From NCBI GenBank assembly GCA_034520725.1, contig JAXHNH010000012.1, positions 1 to 64,000 of the forward strand: a DNA stretch of 64,000 nucleotides, read 5' to 3'. The stretch's first letter is position 1. Every line of letters begins with the position of its first letter. Below, piece after piece: positions 9,587 through 18,665 of the stretch. The notes beneath the pieces were generated by a model. That model searched no databases and was not told where the DNA came from. It saw only the letters and a program-made list of their open reading frames with translations. Source of the DNA: Gracilimonas sp034520725 (GTDB lineage: Bacteria; Bacteroidota; Rhodothermia; Balneolales; Balneolaceae). Position numbers and translations under genes: made by a program.

Positions 9587-11240
9587 TCATTCAATCCGTT
9601 CGAGCATGCGTAATCGTGTTGCTTCAAATTCATCTCCTGCTCTCCATGTTTGCAGATCTTCAGCATTCAGAGCTTTGAATCCCGTCAGGAAAAATAAACG
9701 GGCATCAACTTCAGCACCTGTAAGATCCCAGATATTCGTTGATCTCATCATTTACGGTGTGATAGTTGGAGTCTGAAAGGCTGTCAACAGTTGCCAGGTA
9801 ATTATCAGGCTTGCCAATAAATTCTCTGCCGGGATTCGGGAAAATGGCAGGGATACCCACTTTAGCCAAATTAAAGTGATCTGAGCGATAGAAATAGCCT
9901 CGACTTGGATGTTGATCCGGTTTTACGGTTCGACCCTGTTTTTGAGCTACTTCAACCAAAAGATCGCTTAGTGAAGAACGTCCGTATCCAACGACTACGA
10001 CATCCTTGGTTTGCCCGTATACGTTCATGCCATCAAGATTAATGTTGGCCGTAACTTTGCCGGGCTCAACTGTAGGATTTTCCGCCCAATACTGAGAGCC
10101 CAAGAGACCAACTTCCTCAGCGCCGACAACCACAGCCAGCACACTTCGTTTGATCTCAGTTTGAATGGATTTATAAGCCTCCATCATTTCCAGTAAAGCA
10201 CTTACTCCGGCGGCATTGTCTGAAGCACCGTTGTTAATGGAGTCCGCTTCGATCGGAGCAGTAATGCCAAGATGATCGTGGTGGGCAGTAAGTACCAGAT
10301 ATTCATCATTCAGATCCTCATCACTTCCCTTTATTTCTGCAATAACGTTCTTGCCCATGATCTCACGATAGGCTGCATCCATGCTTACGTTCATGCGAAT
10401 TCCATTTAATGGAACCGGTTCAAAATCAGGGCTGTCAGCAGCTTCCATTAATTCGTTGAGGTTTAAGCCAGCCTCTTCAAATAGTAATTGTGATGCCTGA
10501 TAGGTCATCCAGCCATTGAATTTGGTTGGTGAAGAAGAAGCATCTCCCTCTCCCTTTAAGTAAAAACGTTCCCGACTCCATCCATTAGAAACGACATTCC
10601 AACCATAGCCTGCTGTTTCATCAGTGTGAATGATGATGGCACCAACCGCACCTAGTTCCTTGGCTTTTTCATACTTGTAATCATACCGTCCGTAATAGAG
10701 CCTGGTTTCTCCATCAAACAGCTCGGGATCATACTCAGGGTCGTTGTTTTTAACGACAATGATCTTGCCTTCTACATCCATTCCCTTGAAGTCATCCCAA
10801 TTCTCTTCAGGGGCCTGAATGCCATAACCAACGTATACCAACTCAGCATTTTGTACATCAATTTGCTCAGCCTGATTTGCCGGCCATGCCATGAATTCAT
10901 CAAAATATTCTACATTGAAAGGGGTGCGTCCATTAGTTGAAACAGACATTTCAGCATTTGATGTTTTTTGGCCCAACAGTGGGAATTCCTGAACGTAACT
11001 TCCATCCTTAGCCCCGGGGGTAGCGCCCATTTTTTCAAACGCGTCAACCAGATAGTCAACTGTCATTTGTTCACCGGCGGTGCCGGTAGACCTTCCACGA
11101 AAATCATCACTGGCAAGGGTTTCGATGTGTCGAAGCAATGAATCCTTGTTAATGGAATTTGCAGCGTTTTGTTCAGGTGCACTTGAACACCCAAGCGCTA
11201 ATATTGAGATCAGTAAGGCAATAATTGAAGCAGATTTCAT
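9587..11240 (-). CDS. M28 family zinc aminopeptidase lipoprotein with PA-type insert
   Basis: The signal peptide ends at a lipobox with Cys18 (ALGC), so the protein is a lipoprotein of about 550 residues. A PA (protease-associated) region around GKIIVVKNNDPEYD and GAVGAIIIHT precedes the second half of the peptidase domain. The zinc and catalytic residues are recognisable: AHHDHLG, NGASDNAAG, VVGAEEVGLLGSQYW, LDGMNVYG and YRSDHFNLAKVGIPA. M28 enzymes release N-terminal amino acids from peptides in the envelope or outside the cell. A shift near 9733 truncates the direct frame at 9711. The other frame continues with WDLTGAEVDARLFFLTGF, a normal M28 ending, to 9587. A second M28 enzyme lies at the right end of the window. 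Confidence 0.9.
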
Positions 11241-11295
11241 CTGGGAAAATTTTGGTTAGAGTTTTTGATATCCGAGTGAAGATAATGTACAAAAT

Positions 11296-11329
11296 AAAAA
11301 AAGCGAAAGAGGGTTAGGTCTTTCGCTTT
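11296..11329 (-). terminator. Rho-independent terminator after the kelch-repeat gene
   Basis: Perfect 10-bp arms at 11300-11309 and 11320-11329 enclose a 10-base loop. A T run follows on the minus strand. It lies 23 bases past the kelch gene stop. Confidence 0.85.
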
Positions 11330-11351
11330 GTAATCAATAATTCTAGTAGGT

Positions 11352-12434
11352 TCAGTCTTCAGAAGAAAGCTCTATAGAAAATTTCTGAACCTTGTTGGTC
11401 ACAGTCTGATCTTTGACCATTCCGCCAATGATGTAAAATTCATTGTTAGCGTGTCCGAGGCTTCGGTGATCCATAGTTGGAGTAGGCTGTGGTCCTAATT
11501 CTACCCATTCCTGCGTGTCGAGGCGGAATCCGAAAGCAGTCGTTTCTGGAGAAGAAGGTCTCAGATTGTATCCGATACCGTTAAAGTTATAAGGGTTGCC
11601 GGATCCTCCAACAAATACGATCATTTCTACAGGTGATTTCACACCAATGGCGGCCATTCTGTAACGCGCTTCACCTGGATGCGTATTGATACGTGACCAA
11701 TTGATGGAAGTATGGTCTTCACTATCGATTTCGCCTTTAATACTACCCGGTGACATTTTGAAAAGTTGTTCACCTTCATCGACAATAACCTGAACGCCAT
11801 CAGAAAGCACCATGGTGTTGCCTACAATACCACCGGCATGGCCAAATACGGGAGGTCCGGGATAAGGAGTGGCGTGTTCCCATGAATTCGTTTCTGTATC
11901 ATACACTTGTACATTCGAAACATTATTTGTGTAATTCCAGCCACTAACCAAATATATATAACGATCCTGATAAACGAGGGATACAGCATCTTCAACCGGA
12001 AGCAACATATCGGCTACATGTTCATAGGTATTTGCGAGGGGATCATATTTGAAAACTTCCTGAGTGGAAACTTCTGAGCCATCTTCAGCCACAGTGTAAC
12101 CACCAAAAAGATAGATCTTTCCATTTACGGTTTCAGCGGTGCTTCCTAATCTGCCAATTTTGTCAGGTACACCAGGAATCTCTTCCCAGATATTTTCATT
12201 GGCATTATATCGGGCAGCGAAATCACTAACATCCCTGAAGGTTTTACCTTTCTCCAATCCTGAGAAAGTATAGATGTAGGGAATGCCATCAACGGTTACA
12301 GAAGCAAGAGCGTTATTTGATATCTCTGTGGGCAAAGGTGCCGCTTCTTCCCATTCAAGGGAAACTTGTTTAGGTGCCTGTTGGCAAGAAACTGCCAAAA
12401 TAGCTAGGGTTAATAATGTTATTAATTTTTTCAT
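11352..12434 (-). CDS. Secreted kelch-repeat beta-propeller lipoprotein
   Basis: I place the start at 12434, where MKKLITLLTLAILAVSC forms a lipoprotein signal with Cys17; a longer frame to 12482 adds an unlikely N-terminus. The mature part contains repeated kelch-like blades (GKIYLFGGYTV, YIYLVSGWNYTNN, NTMVLSDGVQ, EMIVFVGGSGNPYN, EFYIIGGMV), which suggests a six-bladed propeller. It resembles secreted kelch/galactose-oxidase-like and sialic-acid-mutarotase-like proteins, but no catalytic residue can be named. It is monocistronic between its own terminator and the divergent SDR operon. The frame is intact over 361 codons. Confidence 0.75.
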   Translation of the reverse strand: MKKLITLLTLAILAVSCQQAPKQVSLEWEEAAPLPTEISNNALASVTVDGIPYIYTFSGLEKGKTFRDVSDFAARYNANENIWEEIPGVPDKIGRLGSTAETVNGKIYLFGGYTVAEDGSEVSTQEVFKYDPLANTYEHVADMLLPVEDAVSLVYQDRYIYLVSGWNYTNNVSNVQVYDTETNSWEHATPYPGPPVFGHAGGIVGNTMVLSDGVQVIVDEGEQLFKMSPGSIKGEIDSEDHTSINWSRINTHPGEARYRMAAIGVKSPVEMIVFVGGSGNPYNFNGIGYNLRPSSPETTAFGFRLDTQEWVELGPQPTPTMDHRSLGHANNEFYIIGGMVKDQTVTNKVQKFSIELSSED

Positions 12435-12549
12435 TTGTATAATTACTAAACTTATTGTTCGATTTTTATTTACCCTGAACACCTTATTATTCCGAAAAAT
12501 TCGCGTTCAGAAATTGTTTATTTTCTAATTCTAAATATAAGATTTTTAT

Positions 12550-13371
12550 ATGTCCTCTTTTGAAAATAAAATAGTTTTAATAACCGGTGGCGCCAGTGGA
12601 ATTGGGCTGTTGATGGGGAAGAAAGCTCTAATTCGAGGTGCGGAAAAATTAATAATTTGGGATATAAATTCTGACGGCCTGAATAGAGTTTCGGAAGAGC
12701 TGGGTTCGGAGGGATATTCAGTGTCTACCGAACTGATAGATGTAAGTGATCATGAACGTGTTCTGAAAGCAGCAGAAAAAACATTGAAAAATCATGGCCG
12801 GGTAGATATGCTTTTCAACAATGCCGGAATTGTAGCCGGTAAGCAATTCACCGAACACTCAATGGAAAGCATTAAAATAACCATGGGTGTCAATAGCTTG
12901 GGGTTGATGTATATGGCTAAAGCCTTTTTACCGGCAATGATCGATAATGGCTTTGGACATATCATAAATATTGCTTCGGCTGCAGGCCTTACACCCAATC
13001 CAGGAATGACGGTCTACGCAAGTAGTAAATGGGCAGCAGTTGGCTGGTCAGAATCCCTGAATCTGGAATTGGAGAGAAAGGGACATCCTGTAAAGGTTTT
13101 AACGGTGATGCCAAGTTATATCGATACCGGAATGTTTGACGGGGTTACGGCTCCATTTCTTATGCCGTTACTTGATCCTGAAAAGATCACTGATAAGATC
13201 CTGAGTGCTGTCGAAAAAGATAAAGACAGACTCAGGGAACCTTTGATGGTTAAGCTGACTCCGTTCATCAAAGGTATATTGCCGGCAAAGGTCTACAATT
13301 TTGTTGCCGGTAAAGTATTTGGTGTATACCGATCCATGGATACATTTAAAGGAAGAGGATCAGATCAGTGA
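12550..13371 (+). CDS. Short-chain dehydrogenase/reductase (SDR family)
   Basis: This is a classical SDR of 273 residues. It has the cofactor motif TGGASGIG at residues 12-19, NNAG near residues 90-93, and the active-site Ser then YxxSK in the SAAGLTPNPGMTVYASSKWA segment. The Asp after beta-strand 2 (WDIN) favours NAD over NADP. The C-terminal extension with a hydrophobic LTPFIKGILPAKVYNF segment suggests a membrane-associated alcohol or lipid substrate, as in retinol-type SDRs; this is inference. It is the first gene of a coupled operon: its TGA overlaps the GTG start of the aldehyde dehydrogenase. It diverges from the kelch gene with a shared AT-rich 115-base promoter region. Confidence 0.88.
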   Translation: MSSFENKIVLITGGASGIGLLMGKKALIRGAEKLIIWDINSDGLNRVSEELGSEGYSVSTELIDVSDHERVLKAAEKTLKNHGRVDMLFNNAGIVAGKQFTEHSMESIKITMGVNSLGLMYMAKAFLPAMIDNGFGHIINIASAAGLTPNPGMTVYASSKWAAVGWSESLNLELERKGHPVKVLTVMPSYIDTGMFDGVTAPFLMPLLDPEKITDKILSAVEKDKDRLREPLMVKLTPFIKGILPAKVYNFVAGKVFGVYRSMDTFKGRGSDQ

Positions 13372-14738
13372 AAAGTGCAAAAAAACTACTTGATAAACAG
13401 CGAACCTATTTCAGATCAGGGGCAACCAGGCCGATCTCATTCAGGATCCATCAGTTGGAAACATTAAAAAAAATCCTTAACGAGCATGAAGAGGAGCTAA
13501 CAGCTGCTGTTTACAAAGATTTTAAGAAGCCCGAATTAGAAGCTTATGCCACTGAGATCGGAATCCTTCACGATGAGATCTCATACACGATAAAAAAATT
13601 AAGGAAATGGGTTAAGCCAAATAAGGTACCCGGTACGCTGATCAACTTCCCATCCTCCAATTACACCATAGCTGAGCCATACGGATCAGTGCTTATAGTA
13701 GCACCCTGGAATTATCCCATTCAGCTGGCTTTGTTGCCTATGGTTGGGGCAATAGCTGCCGGCAACACAGTTGTCATCAAGCCATCAGAACTATCACCTA
13801 ATACCTCGACTGTTCTGAAGAAAATTGCGGACGCCTGGTTCAAGGAAGAATTTGTTGCGGTAGTTGAGGGGGGAGTTGAAGTAAATCAAGACCTGCTTGC
13901 TCAGGATTTCGACTACATTTTCTTCACCGGTAGTACGCGAGTTGGTAAGATCGTGATGGAGGCGGCATCGAAACATCTTACGCCTGTAACGTTAGAGCTT
14001 GGTGGCAAAAGTCCATGTATTGTGGATGGTACAGCAAAAATTAAGACAGCTGCGAAAAGAATTGCCTGGGGTAAATTTTTGAATGCAGGGCAAACCTGTG
14101 TGGCACCTGATTACGTGCTGGTTCATAGCAGTGTGAAAGAAAACTTGCTGCAGGAGCTAAAAAAGGCGATTAAAAATTTTTACGGAGTAAATCCGAAACT
14201 GAGTCCGGATTATGCACGGATCATAAATCAGGATCATTTTCAGCGATTATGTACATATCTCGAGGACGGTGAGATTTATTCCGGAGGCAGATATGATGAA
14301 GAGGAATATTACCTTGAGCCGACGATCCTCACAGATATCAAAAATGAGTCTGCTGTAATGGAGGAGGAGATCTTTGGACCCATTTTACCGGTCATCGAGT
14401 TTGACACCATTGCTGATGCCATCCACCTTGTGAACTCCAGGCCAAAGCCCCTGGCACTTTATTTATTCACTGAAAACAGTACCACAGAAAGACTGGTATT
14501 AAAAGAGTGTTCTTTTGGAGGTGGAGCCGTGAATGATGTGGTTGCTCATCTGGGCAATCATCATCTGCCGTTTGGTGGAGTGGGAAACAGTGGAATGGGA
14601 GTTTATCACGGGAAGTCCAGTTTTAATACATTTTCTCACACCAAAAGTATTATGCGTAAGCCTACATGGCTTGATATTCCGTTTCGATACGCACCCTATA
14701 AAGGAAAACTAAAATGGATAAGGAAGATCCTGAAATGA
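13368..14738 (+). CDS. Aldehyde dehydrogenase, ALDH3-like
   Basis: This protein has 456 residues and an intact frame, with a GTG start overlapping the SDR stop. The ALDH hallmarks are APWNYPIQLAL, FTGSTRVGK, the catalytic Glu in LELGGKSP, the nucleophilic Cys in NAGQTCVAPDY, and EIFGPILPV. The short length and PWNYPxQL/GQTCVAPDY signatures fit the ALDH3 (fatty aldehyde) group. It would oxidise medium- or long-chain aldehydes to acids with NAD(P). The C-terminal tail is basic and hydrophobic (DIPFRYAPYKGKLKWIRKIL), possibly membrane-associating. Its position between an SDR and an enone-reductase-like enzyme suggests a lipid alcohol/aldehyde route. Confidence 0.92.
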   Translation: MKSAKKLLDKQRTYFRSGATRPISFRIHQLETLKKILNEHEEELTAAVYKDFKKPELEAYATEIGILHDEISYTIKKLRKWVKPNKVPGTLINFPSSNYTIAEPYGSVLIVAPWNYPIQLALLPMVGAIAAGNTVVIKPSELSPNTSTVLKKIADAWFKEEFVAVVEGGVEVNQDLLAQDFDYIFFTGSTRVGKIVMEAASKHLTPVTLELGGKSPCIVDGTAKIKTAAKRIAWGKFLNAGQTCVAPDYVLVHSSVKENLLQELKKAIKNFYGVNPKLSPDYARIINQDHFQRLCTYLEDGEIYSGGRYDEEEYYLEPTILTDIKNESAVMEEEIFGPILPVIEFDTIADAIHLVNSRPKPLALYLFTENSTTERLVLKECSFGGGAVNDVVAHLGNHHLPFGGVGNSGMGVYHGKSSFNTFSHTKSIMRKPTWLDIPFRYAPYKGKLKWIRKILK

Positions 14739-15733
14739 GTACAGATACATTTAAAGCATTTTATGTAAACGAAACAGATGAAGGGGAATTTTACTCTGAA
14801 ATTAGGCAGGTACCGTTTTCCTTTTTGCCGAAGCATGAGGTTTTGATCAGAGTGAGATACTCCTCACTGAACTATAAAGATGGTCTTTCCGCCAGTGGCA
14901 ATAAAGGGGTGACGAGAACCTATCCGCATATTCCCGGAATTGATGCTTCGGGGGTTGTGGCAGAAGATAAATCAGGCACCTTCAAAGAAGGGGATAAAGT
15001 AATTGTTACAGGTCGGGATCTTGGGTCTAATACCTCAGGTGGGTTTGGCGAGTATATCTCTGTACCGGCAGACTGGGTGGTTAAATTACCGGAGGGACTG
15101 ACTTTGGAAACCGCCATGTTTTTTGGAACGGCCGGTTTTACAGCTATGTATGGAGTAAAGAGACTTCAGCGTGAATTGATCGAGCCCGGTGAAGGAAAGG
15201 TTTTAGTGACTGGGGCAACGGGTGGTGTTGGTTCATTATCCACTCTGTTTCTATCTGAACTTGGGTATAATGTGGTGGCAGCCACCGGAAAGATGAATGA
15301 GGAATCCTTTCTGAAATTACTGGGAGCCAAAGAAGTCATTAATAGAGAACAAGTAACTAATGTCGGCCACAGTTTAATGCTGAGCAGAAAATGGAATGGA
15401 GCGATAGAAACTGTGGGTGGATCCATGCTGGATGCGGTGATCAGGCAGACTAATCATGATGGGGCTGTTGCCTGTTGCGGAAATATTCTTGGCCATGATC
15501 TGAATACCAATATCTTTCCCTTCATACTGCGTGGAGTCAGTTTACTTGGCATTGATTCGGCGATCTGTAAAATGCCAATGCGCCTGAAGATCTGGAATAC
15601 CATATCAAAGATCGATGTATCCAAACTACCAAACCGGTTTATTACGACGGTTCATCTGGAAGGATTGCAAAATGAGGTTGAGAGAATTCTAAAAGGTGGG
15701 CAGGTTGGAAGAGTTCTTGTGATTCACGATTAA
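14735..15733 (+). CDS. YhdH/AcuI-type zinc-free alcohol dehydrogenase/acryloyl-CoA reductase family protein
   Basis: This MDR-superfamily oxidoreductase has about 332 residues. Signatures of the YhdH/YhfP branch are visible: SSLNYKDGLSASG, PHIPGIDASGVV, FGTAGFTAMYGV and the nucleotide site TGATGGVGSLS. The zinc-binding cysteines of classical alcohol dehydrogenases are absent. Members reduce activated C=C bonds such as acryloyl-CoA or quinones with NADPH. I choose the ATG at 14735 because it overlaps the ALDH stop (ATGA) and has AGGAAG upstream; an in-frame ATG at 14714 is possible. The SDR, ALDH and this gene form one tightly coupled operon. Confidence 0.88.
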   Translation: MSTDTFKAFYVNETDEGEFYSEIRQVPFSFLPKHEVLIRVRYSSLNYKDGLSASGNKGVTRTYPHIPGIDASGVVAEDKSGTFKEGDKVIVTGRDLGSNTSGGFGEYISVPADWVVKLPEGLTLETAMFFGTAGFTAMYGVKRLQRELIEPGEGKVLVTGATGGVGSLSTLFLSELGYNVVAATGKMNEESFLKLLGAKEVINREQVTNVGHSLMLSRKWNGAIETVGGSMLDAVIRQTNHDGAVACCGNILGHDLNTNIFPFILRGVSLLGIDSAICKMPMRLKIWNTISKIDVSKLPNRFITTVHLEGLQNEVERILKGGQVGRVLVIHD

Positions 15734-15764
15734 AAGAAAAGCCCGCTGAGTTAACAGCGGGCTT
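15733..15764 (-). terminator. Hairpin terminator between convergent genes
   Basis: Perfect 10-bp GC-rich arms at 15739-15748 and 15755-15764 enclose a 6-base loop. On the minus strand it is followed by a T-rich tract, so it probably ends the receiver transcript; it may also stop the operon coming from the left. Confidence 0.8.
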
Positions 15765-15832
15765 AGATAATCACAAAACAGCGGTCAAACTGCATTGTGG
15801 AAGTTATGGGTATTTAATAAAGAAAATTCTTT

Positions 15833-16231
15833 TCAAGCTACTTTTTGAGCAACGTTGGCCAATTCAGAAGCCTTGTTTAATGGGATCGATAATTCCTGAA
15901 CCGTTATCGGTTTTAGAAGGAAGTCTATATAATCCGTACTCTGTGCATTCTTTAGAACTGAAGGAGAACGGTCACCGGATAAAAATATCACCGGGATATC
16001 CATGAATTTTTCCCGAATCATTTTTACGGTTTGAATACCATTCAGTTGTCCGGCCAATTGTACATCTATAAGTAAGATCTCGGGATTAAGTTCCTGAATT
16101 TTTTCCAGGGTCTCTTCTCCACTCACTGCTTTACCGATCACTTCATATCCCAGACGTTCAACCATTTTCTGTTCCACTACTGATAATAGCGGATCGTCTT
16201 CAACAATCATTACTTTTTTAAATGGTCCCAT
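15833..16231 (-). CDS. Stand-alone response regulator receiver protein
   Basis: The protein of 132 residues is a single CheY-like receiver. The acidic pocket is Glu11-Asp12-Asp13, the phosphorylation site is Asp56 (LLIDVQL), the switch Ser lies in VIFLSGD, and the conserved Lys in FLLKPIT. There is no output domain, so it would act through protein contacts, for example in a phosphorelay or on a kinase. No kinase gene is adjacent. It has its own short transcription unit with a terminator downstream and about 150 AT-rich bases upstream. Confidence 0.88.
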   Translation of the reverse strand: MGPFKKVMIVEDDPLLSVVEQKMVERLGYEVIGKAVSGEETLEKIQELNPEILLIDVQLAGQLNGIQTVKMIREKFMDIPVIFLSGDRSPSVLKNAQSTDYIDFLLKPITVQELSIPLNKASELANVAQKVA

Positions 16232-16382
16232 AATAAGCCTCTAGTATTAAAATTTTCTAATGTTAATATATTAGAAGTTTTTAATAAAAGCAACGAAGGC
16301 GTGAAATATCTTTTAAAAAGCTGAGTTAAGTGATTGTAGATCAGCAGATAATTGTACGTAGAAAGGCTTGCTTTGAGGAACC

Positions 16383-17126
16383 TTAGAGGTTGGTTCTCCA
16401 CTCATTAAGAGCCTCAAATGATGGAACCATCCTGGAGCCATACCAACTGAACCATTCTCCGTTTACTAATTCTATTTTCGAGTTTGGGAAGAGCTCTTTG
16501 ATCTCTTTGATGTGCTTTTCTTTGAAAGGATAGGGTTCACTGCTTAGTAAAATAAGTTCCGGGGATAGTTCGGACAGTTCCTGAAGATCTGTATTGGGAT
16601 ATCTTGTGTGGTCTTTAAAAATATTGATCAGTCCATACTTAGCCATTACATCATGTATGTAGGTATCATTACCAACTGTCATCCATGGGTCTTTCCAGAT
16701 CAAATATGCGGTGTTTAAGTTTTTTGATTTAGGGCGTTCATTTAGAACTGCAGATATGTTAGCCGTGATCTTTTGGGCTGATTCTGAACGTCTCGTTTTC
16801 CTGCCTATCCGGTTTATTTCGACTAAAGCATCTTCAACTGTGCTTATTTCAGTGACCATGATCTCAGCGTGCGATTGCAGAGCAAGAATATCCTCTTCCC
16901 TGTTTTCCTCTTTATTCGCTATGATAAGGTCAGGTTTGAGTTCTGTTATTTTATCAATGTTTGGATTCTTGGTCCCGCCGATGATCTCTATGTCTTGAAC
17001 GATGTTTTCAGGATGAATACAAAATCGGGTTCGACCAACAAGTTGCTTTTTAAGGTCCAATTCGATCAACAACTCAGTAAGACTTGGTACGAGTGAGACA
17101 ATTTTATTATATGGCAGTTCAGGCAT
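16383..17126 (-). CDS. BtuF-like helical-backbone metal/corrinoid receptor protein without signal peptide
   Basis: The 247 residues match the class III periplasmic-binding fold of vitamin B12 and siderophore receptors: SLVPSLTELLIELDL, GRTRFCIHPE, IGGTKNPNIDKITELKPDLIIAN, and a C-terminal ELSPELILLSSEPYPF. However, the N-terminus (MPELPYNKIVSLVPS) has no signal peptide or lipobox, and no ABC transporter lies nearby. The frame is intact, so the lack of a signal is not a sequence error within the gene. It overlaps the start of the kinase-like gene by 8 bases and forms the last gene of a three-gene operon. A cytosolic role is possible but its ligand is unknown. Confidence 0.75.
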   Translation of the reverse strand: MPELPYNKIVSLVPSLTELLIELDLKKQLVGRTRFCIHPENIVQDIEIIGGTKNPNIDKITELKPDLIIANKEENREEDILALQSHAEIMVTEISTVEDALVEINRIGRKTRRSESAQKITANISAVLNERPKSKNLNTAYLIWKDPWMTVGNDTYIHDVMAKYGLINIFKDHTRYPNTDLQELSELSPELILLSSEPYPFKEKHIKEIKELFPNSKIELVNGEWFSWYGSRMVPSFEALNEWRTNL

Positions 17127-17973
17127 AATGATGAATTATTTGTTCTGCCTGACGGGAATAGCTTCCCCCAAACAGGTTAGCATGGACAAGTATAGGATAA
17201 AGATTGCATAGCTTAATTCTGTCCTCAAATCCTTCTTCTACAGGATATTCTTCATTATATCCATCGTAGAAATCACCAGAGAATCCTCCAAAAAGACGGG
17301 TCATGCTGAGGTCCATCTCTCTGTGGCCATAATATACAGCCGGGTCAAATATGGATGCGTTGCTATTGTTGTCGAACATATAATTACCGCTCCAAAGATC
17401 ACCATGTAAAAGAGCCGGTTCTTCTTGAGGAAAAATATGTCCGAGTTTGCCGTAGAGTTTCTGAATTGATCTAAATAAAGAGCGTTCTATCTTATCATTT
17501 TCTATCGCCAATTGAATCTGGGGTTCAATACGCTCAATGGCAAAGAAGTCACTCCAATTGGAGTGTTTGGTATTTGATTGATGAAGTTTGCCAATGAAAT
17601 TGTCATGATCCAGGCCAAAATAATCGGAAGTATTCTTGTGCAGAAGAGCAAGTTGGCGGCCAAATTGAAATGACGAATGTTTACTCTTTGATCCTTCATT
17701 CACCCACTCCATGATCAGGAAGGATTCGCCAAAAGTGACAGTATTGGGTATATGTAAACCTGATTCAGCCTCAGAAAGGATCTTCAATCCCTTAGCTTCC
17801 TTTGAAAACATGCTAGGGTCAGCGTTTACATTCCATTTGATAAAGTAATTGACTCCATTATCTAAAGTGATCTGAGCAGCGTTATTAATGTCACCCCCAT
17901 GAACAGCATTTAGATCAGCTATATCAGCATCGAAGTGTCCTTTAACTTTTTTATTTATGGATTCAGGTAACAT
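17119..17973 (-). CDS. Fructosamine/ketosamine 3-kinase family protein
   Basis: The protein of about 285 residues has the phosphotransferase-like kinase fold. The ATP-binding lobe contains NYFIKWN and FLIMEWVNEG, the catalytic loop is HGDLWSGN and the metal-binding segment is IFDPAVYYGHREMDLSM. The family phosphorylates ketosamines formed on proteins by sugars and so triggers their breakdown (deglycation). Many bacterial members prefer ribulosamines or erythrulosamines. The ATG at 17973 is preferred over an upstream TTG at 17979. The phosphatase gene ends 2 bases before it and the BtuF-like gene overlaps its end, so the three are cotranscribed. The pairing with a phosphatase supports the deglycation role. 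Confidence 0.88.
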   Translation of the reverse strand: MLPESINKKVKGHFDADIADLNAVHGGDINNAAQITLDNGVNYFIKWNVNADPSMFSKEAKGLKILSEAESGLHIPNTVTFGESFLIMEWVNEGSKSKHSSFQFGRQLALLHKNTSDYFGLDHDNFIGKLHQSNTKHSNWSDFFAIERIEPQIQLAIENDKIERSLFRSIQKLYGKLGHIFPQEEPALLHGDLWSGNYMFDNNSNASIFDPAVYYGHREMDLSMTRLFGGFSGDFYDGYNEEYPVEEGFEDRIKLCNLYPILVHANLFGGSYSRQAEQIIHHYA

Positions 17974-17975
17974 AA

Positions 17976-18476
17976 TCAATCTTCGATATGTGCTTTTAGT
18001 TCGTTTAGCAATGTCTCTGAACTTCGTTCCAAGACATTGAAAACGTTTTTAAATCCGTCCAAGCCCCCATAATAGGGATCTGGAACATCTTTCATTCCAG
18101 GATTGGGATCATATTCGCGCATCATTTTAACCTTGTGCCCATATTTGTTTTTGGTATCCAGGTCCAGAATATTTCTGTGATTCTCAGAATCCATTGCCAG
18201 AATAAGATCGAACTCTTCAAGGTCTGTATACTCAAATTTGCGTGCCTTGGAAGGCAAATGAATCCCTCTTTTGTTAGCGGTTGCCTGACTTTTACTATTG
18301 GCAGATTCACCGACATGGTAAGCCGCGGTTCCTGCTGAATCGATATAAAAGTAATTCTGTAATCCCTCTTCTTTCACTTTATGCAGAAAAATACCTTCAG
18401 CCGTGGGGCTTCTGCATATATTGCCTAGGCAAACGAACACGAGTTTAAAGGGGTCTTCTTGAGTAATAGGTCTCAT
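17976..18476 (-). CDS. Low-molecular-weight protein-tyrosine-phosphatase family protein
   Basis: The 166 residues show the LMW-PTP phosphate loop Cys16-X5-Arg22 (CLGNICRS) near the N-terminus and the general acid Asp in VPDPYYGG. The length is normal. The family removes phosphate from phosphotyrosine. In some bacteria a homologue encoded beside a fructosamine-kinase-like gene has been reported to dephosphorylate ribulosamine 5-phosphate, which fits the context here. It is the first gene of the operon with the kinase and the BtuF-like protein. Confidence 0.9.
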   Translation of the reverse strand: MRPITQEDPFKLVFVCLGNICRSPTAEGIFLHKVKEEGLQNYFYIDSAGTAAYHVGESANSKSQATANKRGIHLPSKARKFEYTDLEEFDLILAMDSENHRNILDLDTKNKYGHKVKMMREYDPNPGMKDVPDPYYGGLDGFKNVFNVLERSSETLLNELKAHIED

Positions 18477-18623
18477 TATTTATCAAAATAGGTTTGTGAA
18501 TGAATAGTGCTCAAAAGTTAAGGGTTATAAAATTTGAGCAGTCATATTTAATAAGGAAACTCCTGCAGTTGAGTTCCGGATATTTTTCACGGAAGTAAGT
18601 ACAAGCTTTTCAATCATATTTTG

Positions 18624-18631
18624 TATATTTG
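18624..18631 (+). promoter_or_regulatory. Possible -7 element of the ileS promoter
   Basis: TATATTTG matches the Bacteroidota TAnnTTTG element and lies 35 bases before the ileS start. No TTTG lies 19-21 bases upstream, so the call is weak. Confidence 0.35.
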
Positions 18632-18665
18632 AGGCTTAAAACGATCCGCCTGAACTAAGTTTTTT

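Noticed and set aside
11352..12434. Calling the kelch protein N-acetylneuraminate epimerase (NanM)
   Set aside because: Only the propeller blades are visible; no sialic acid genes are nearby and catalytic residues cannot be assigned.
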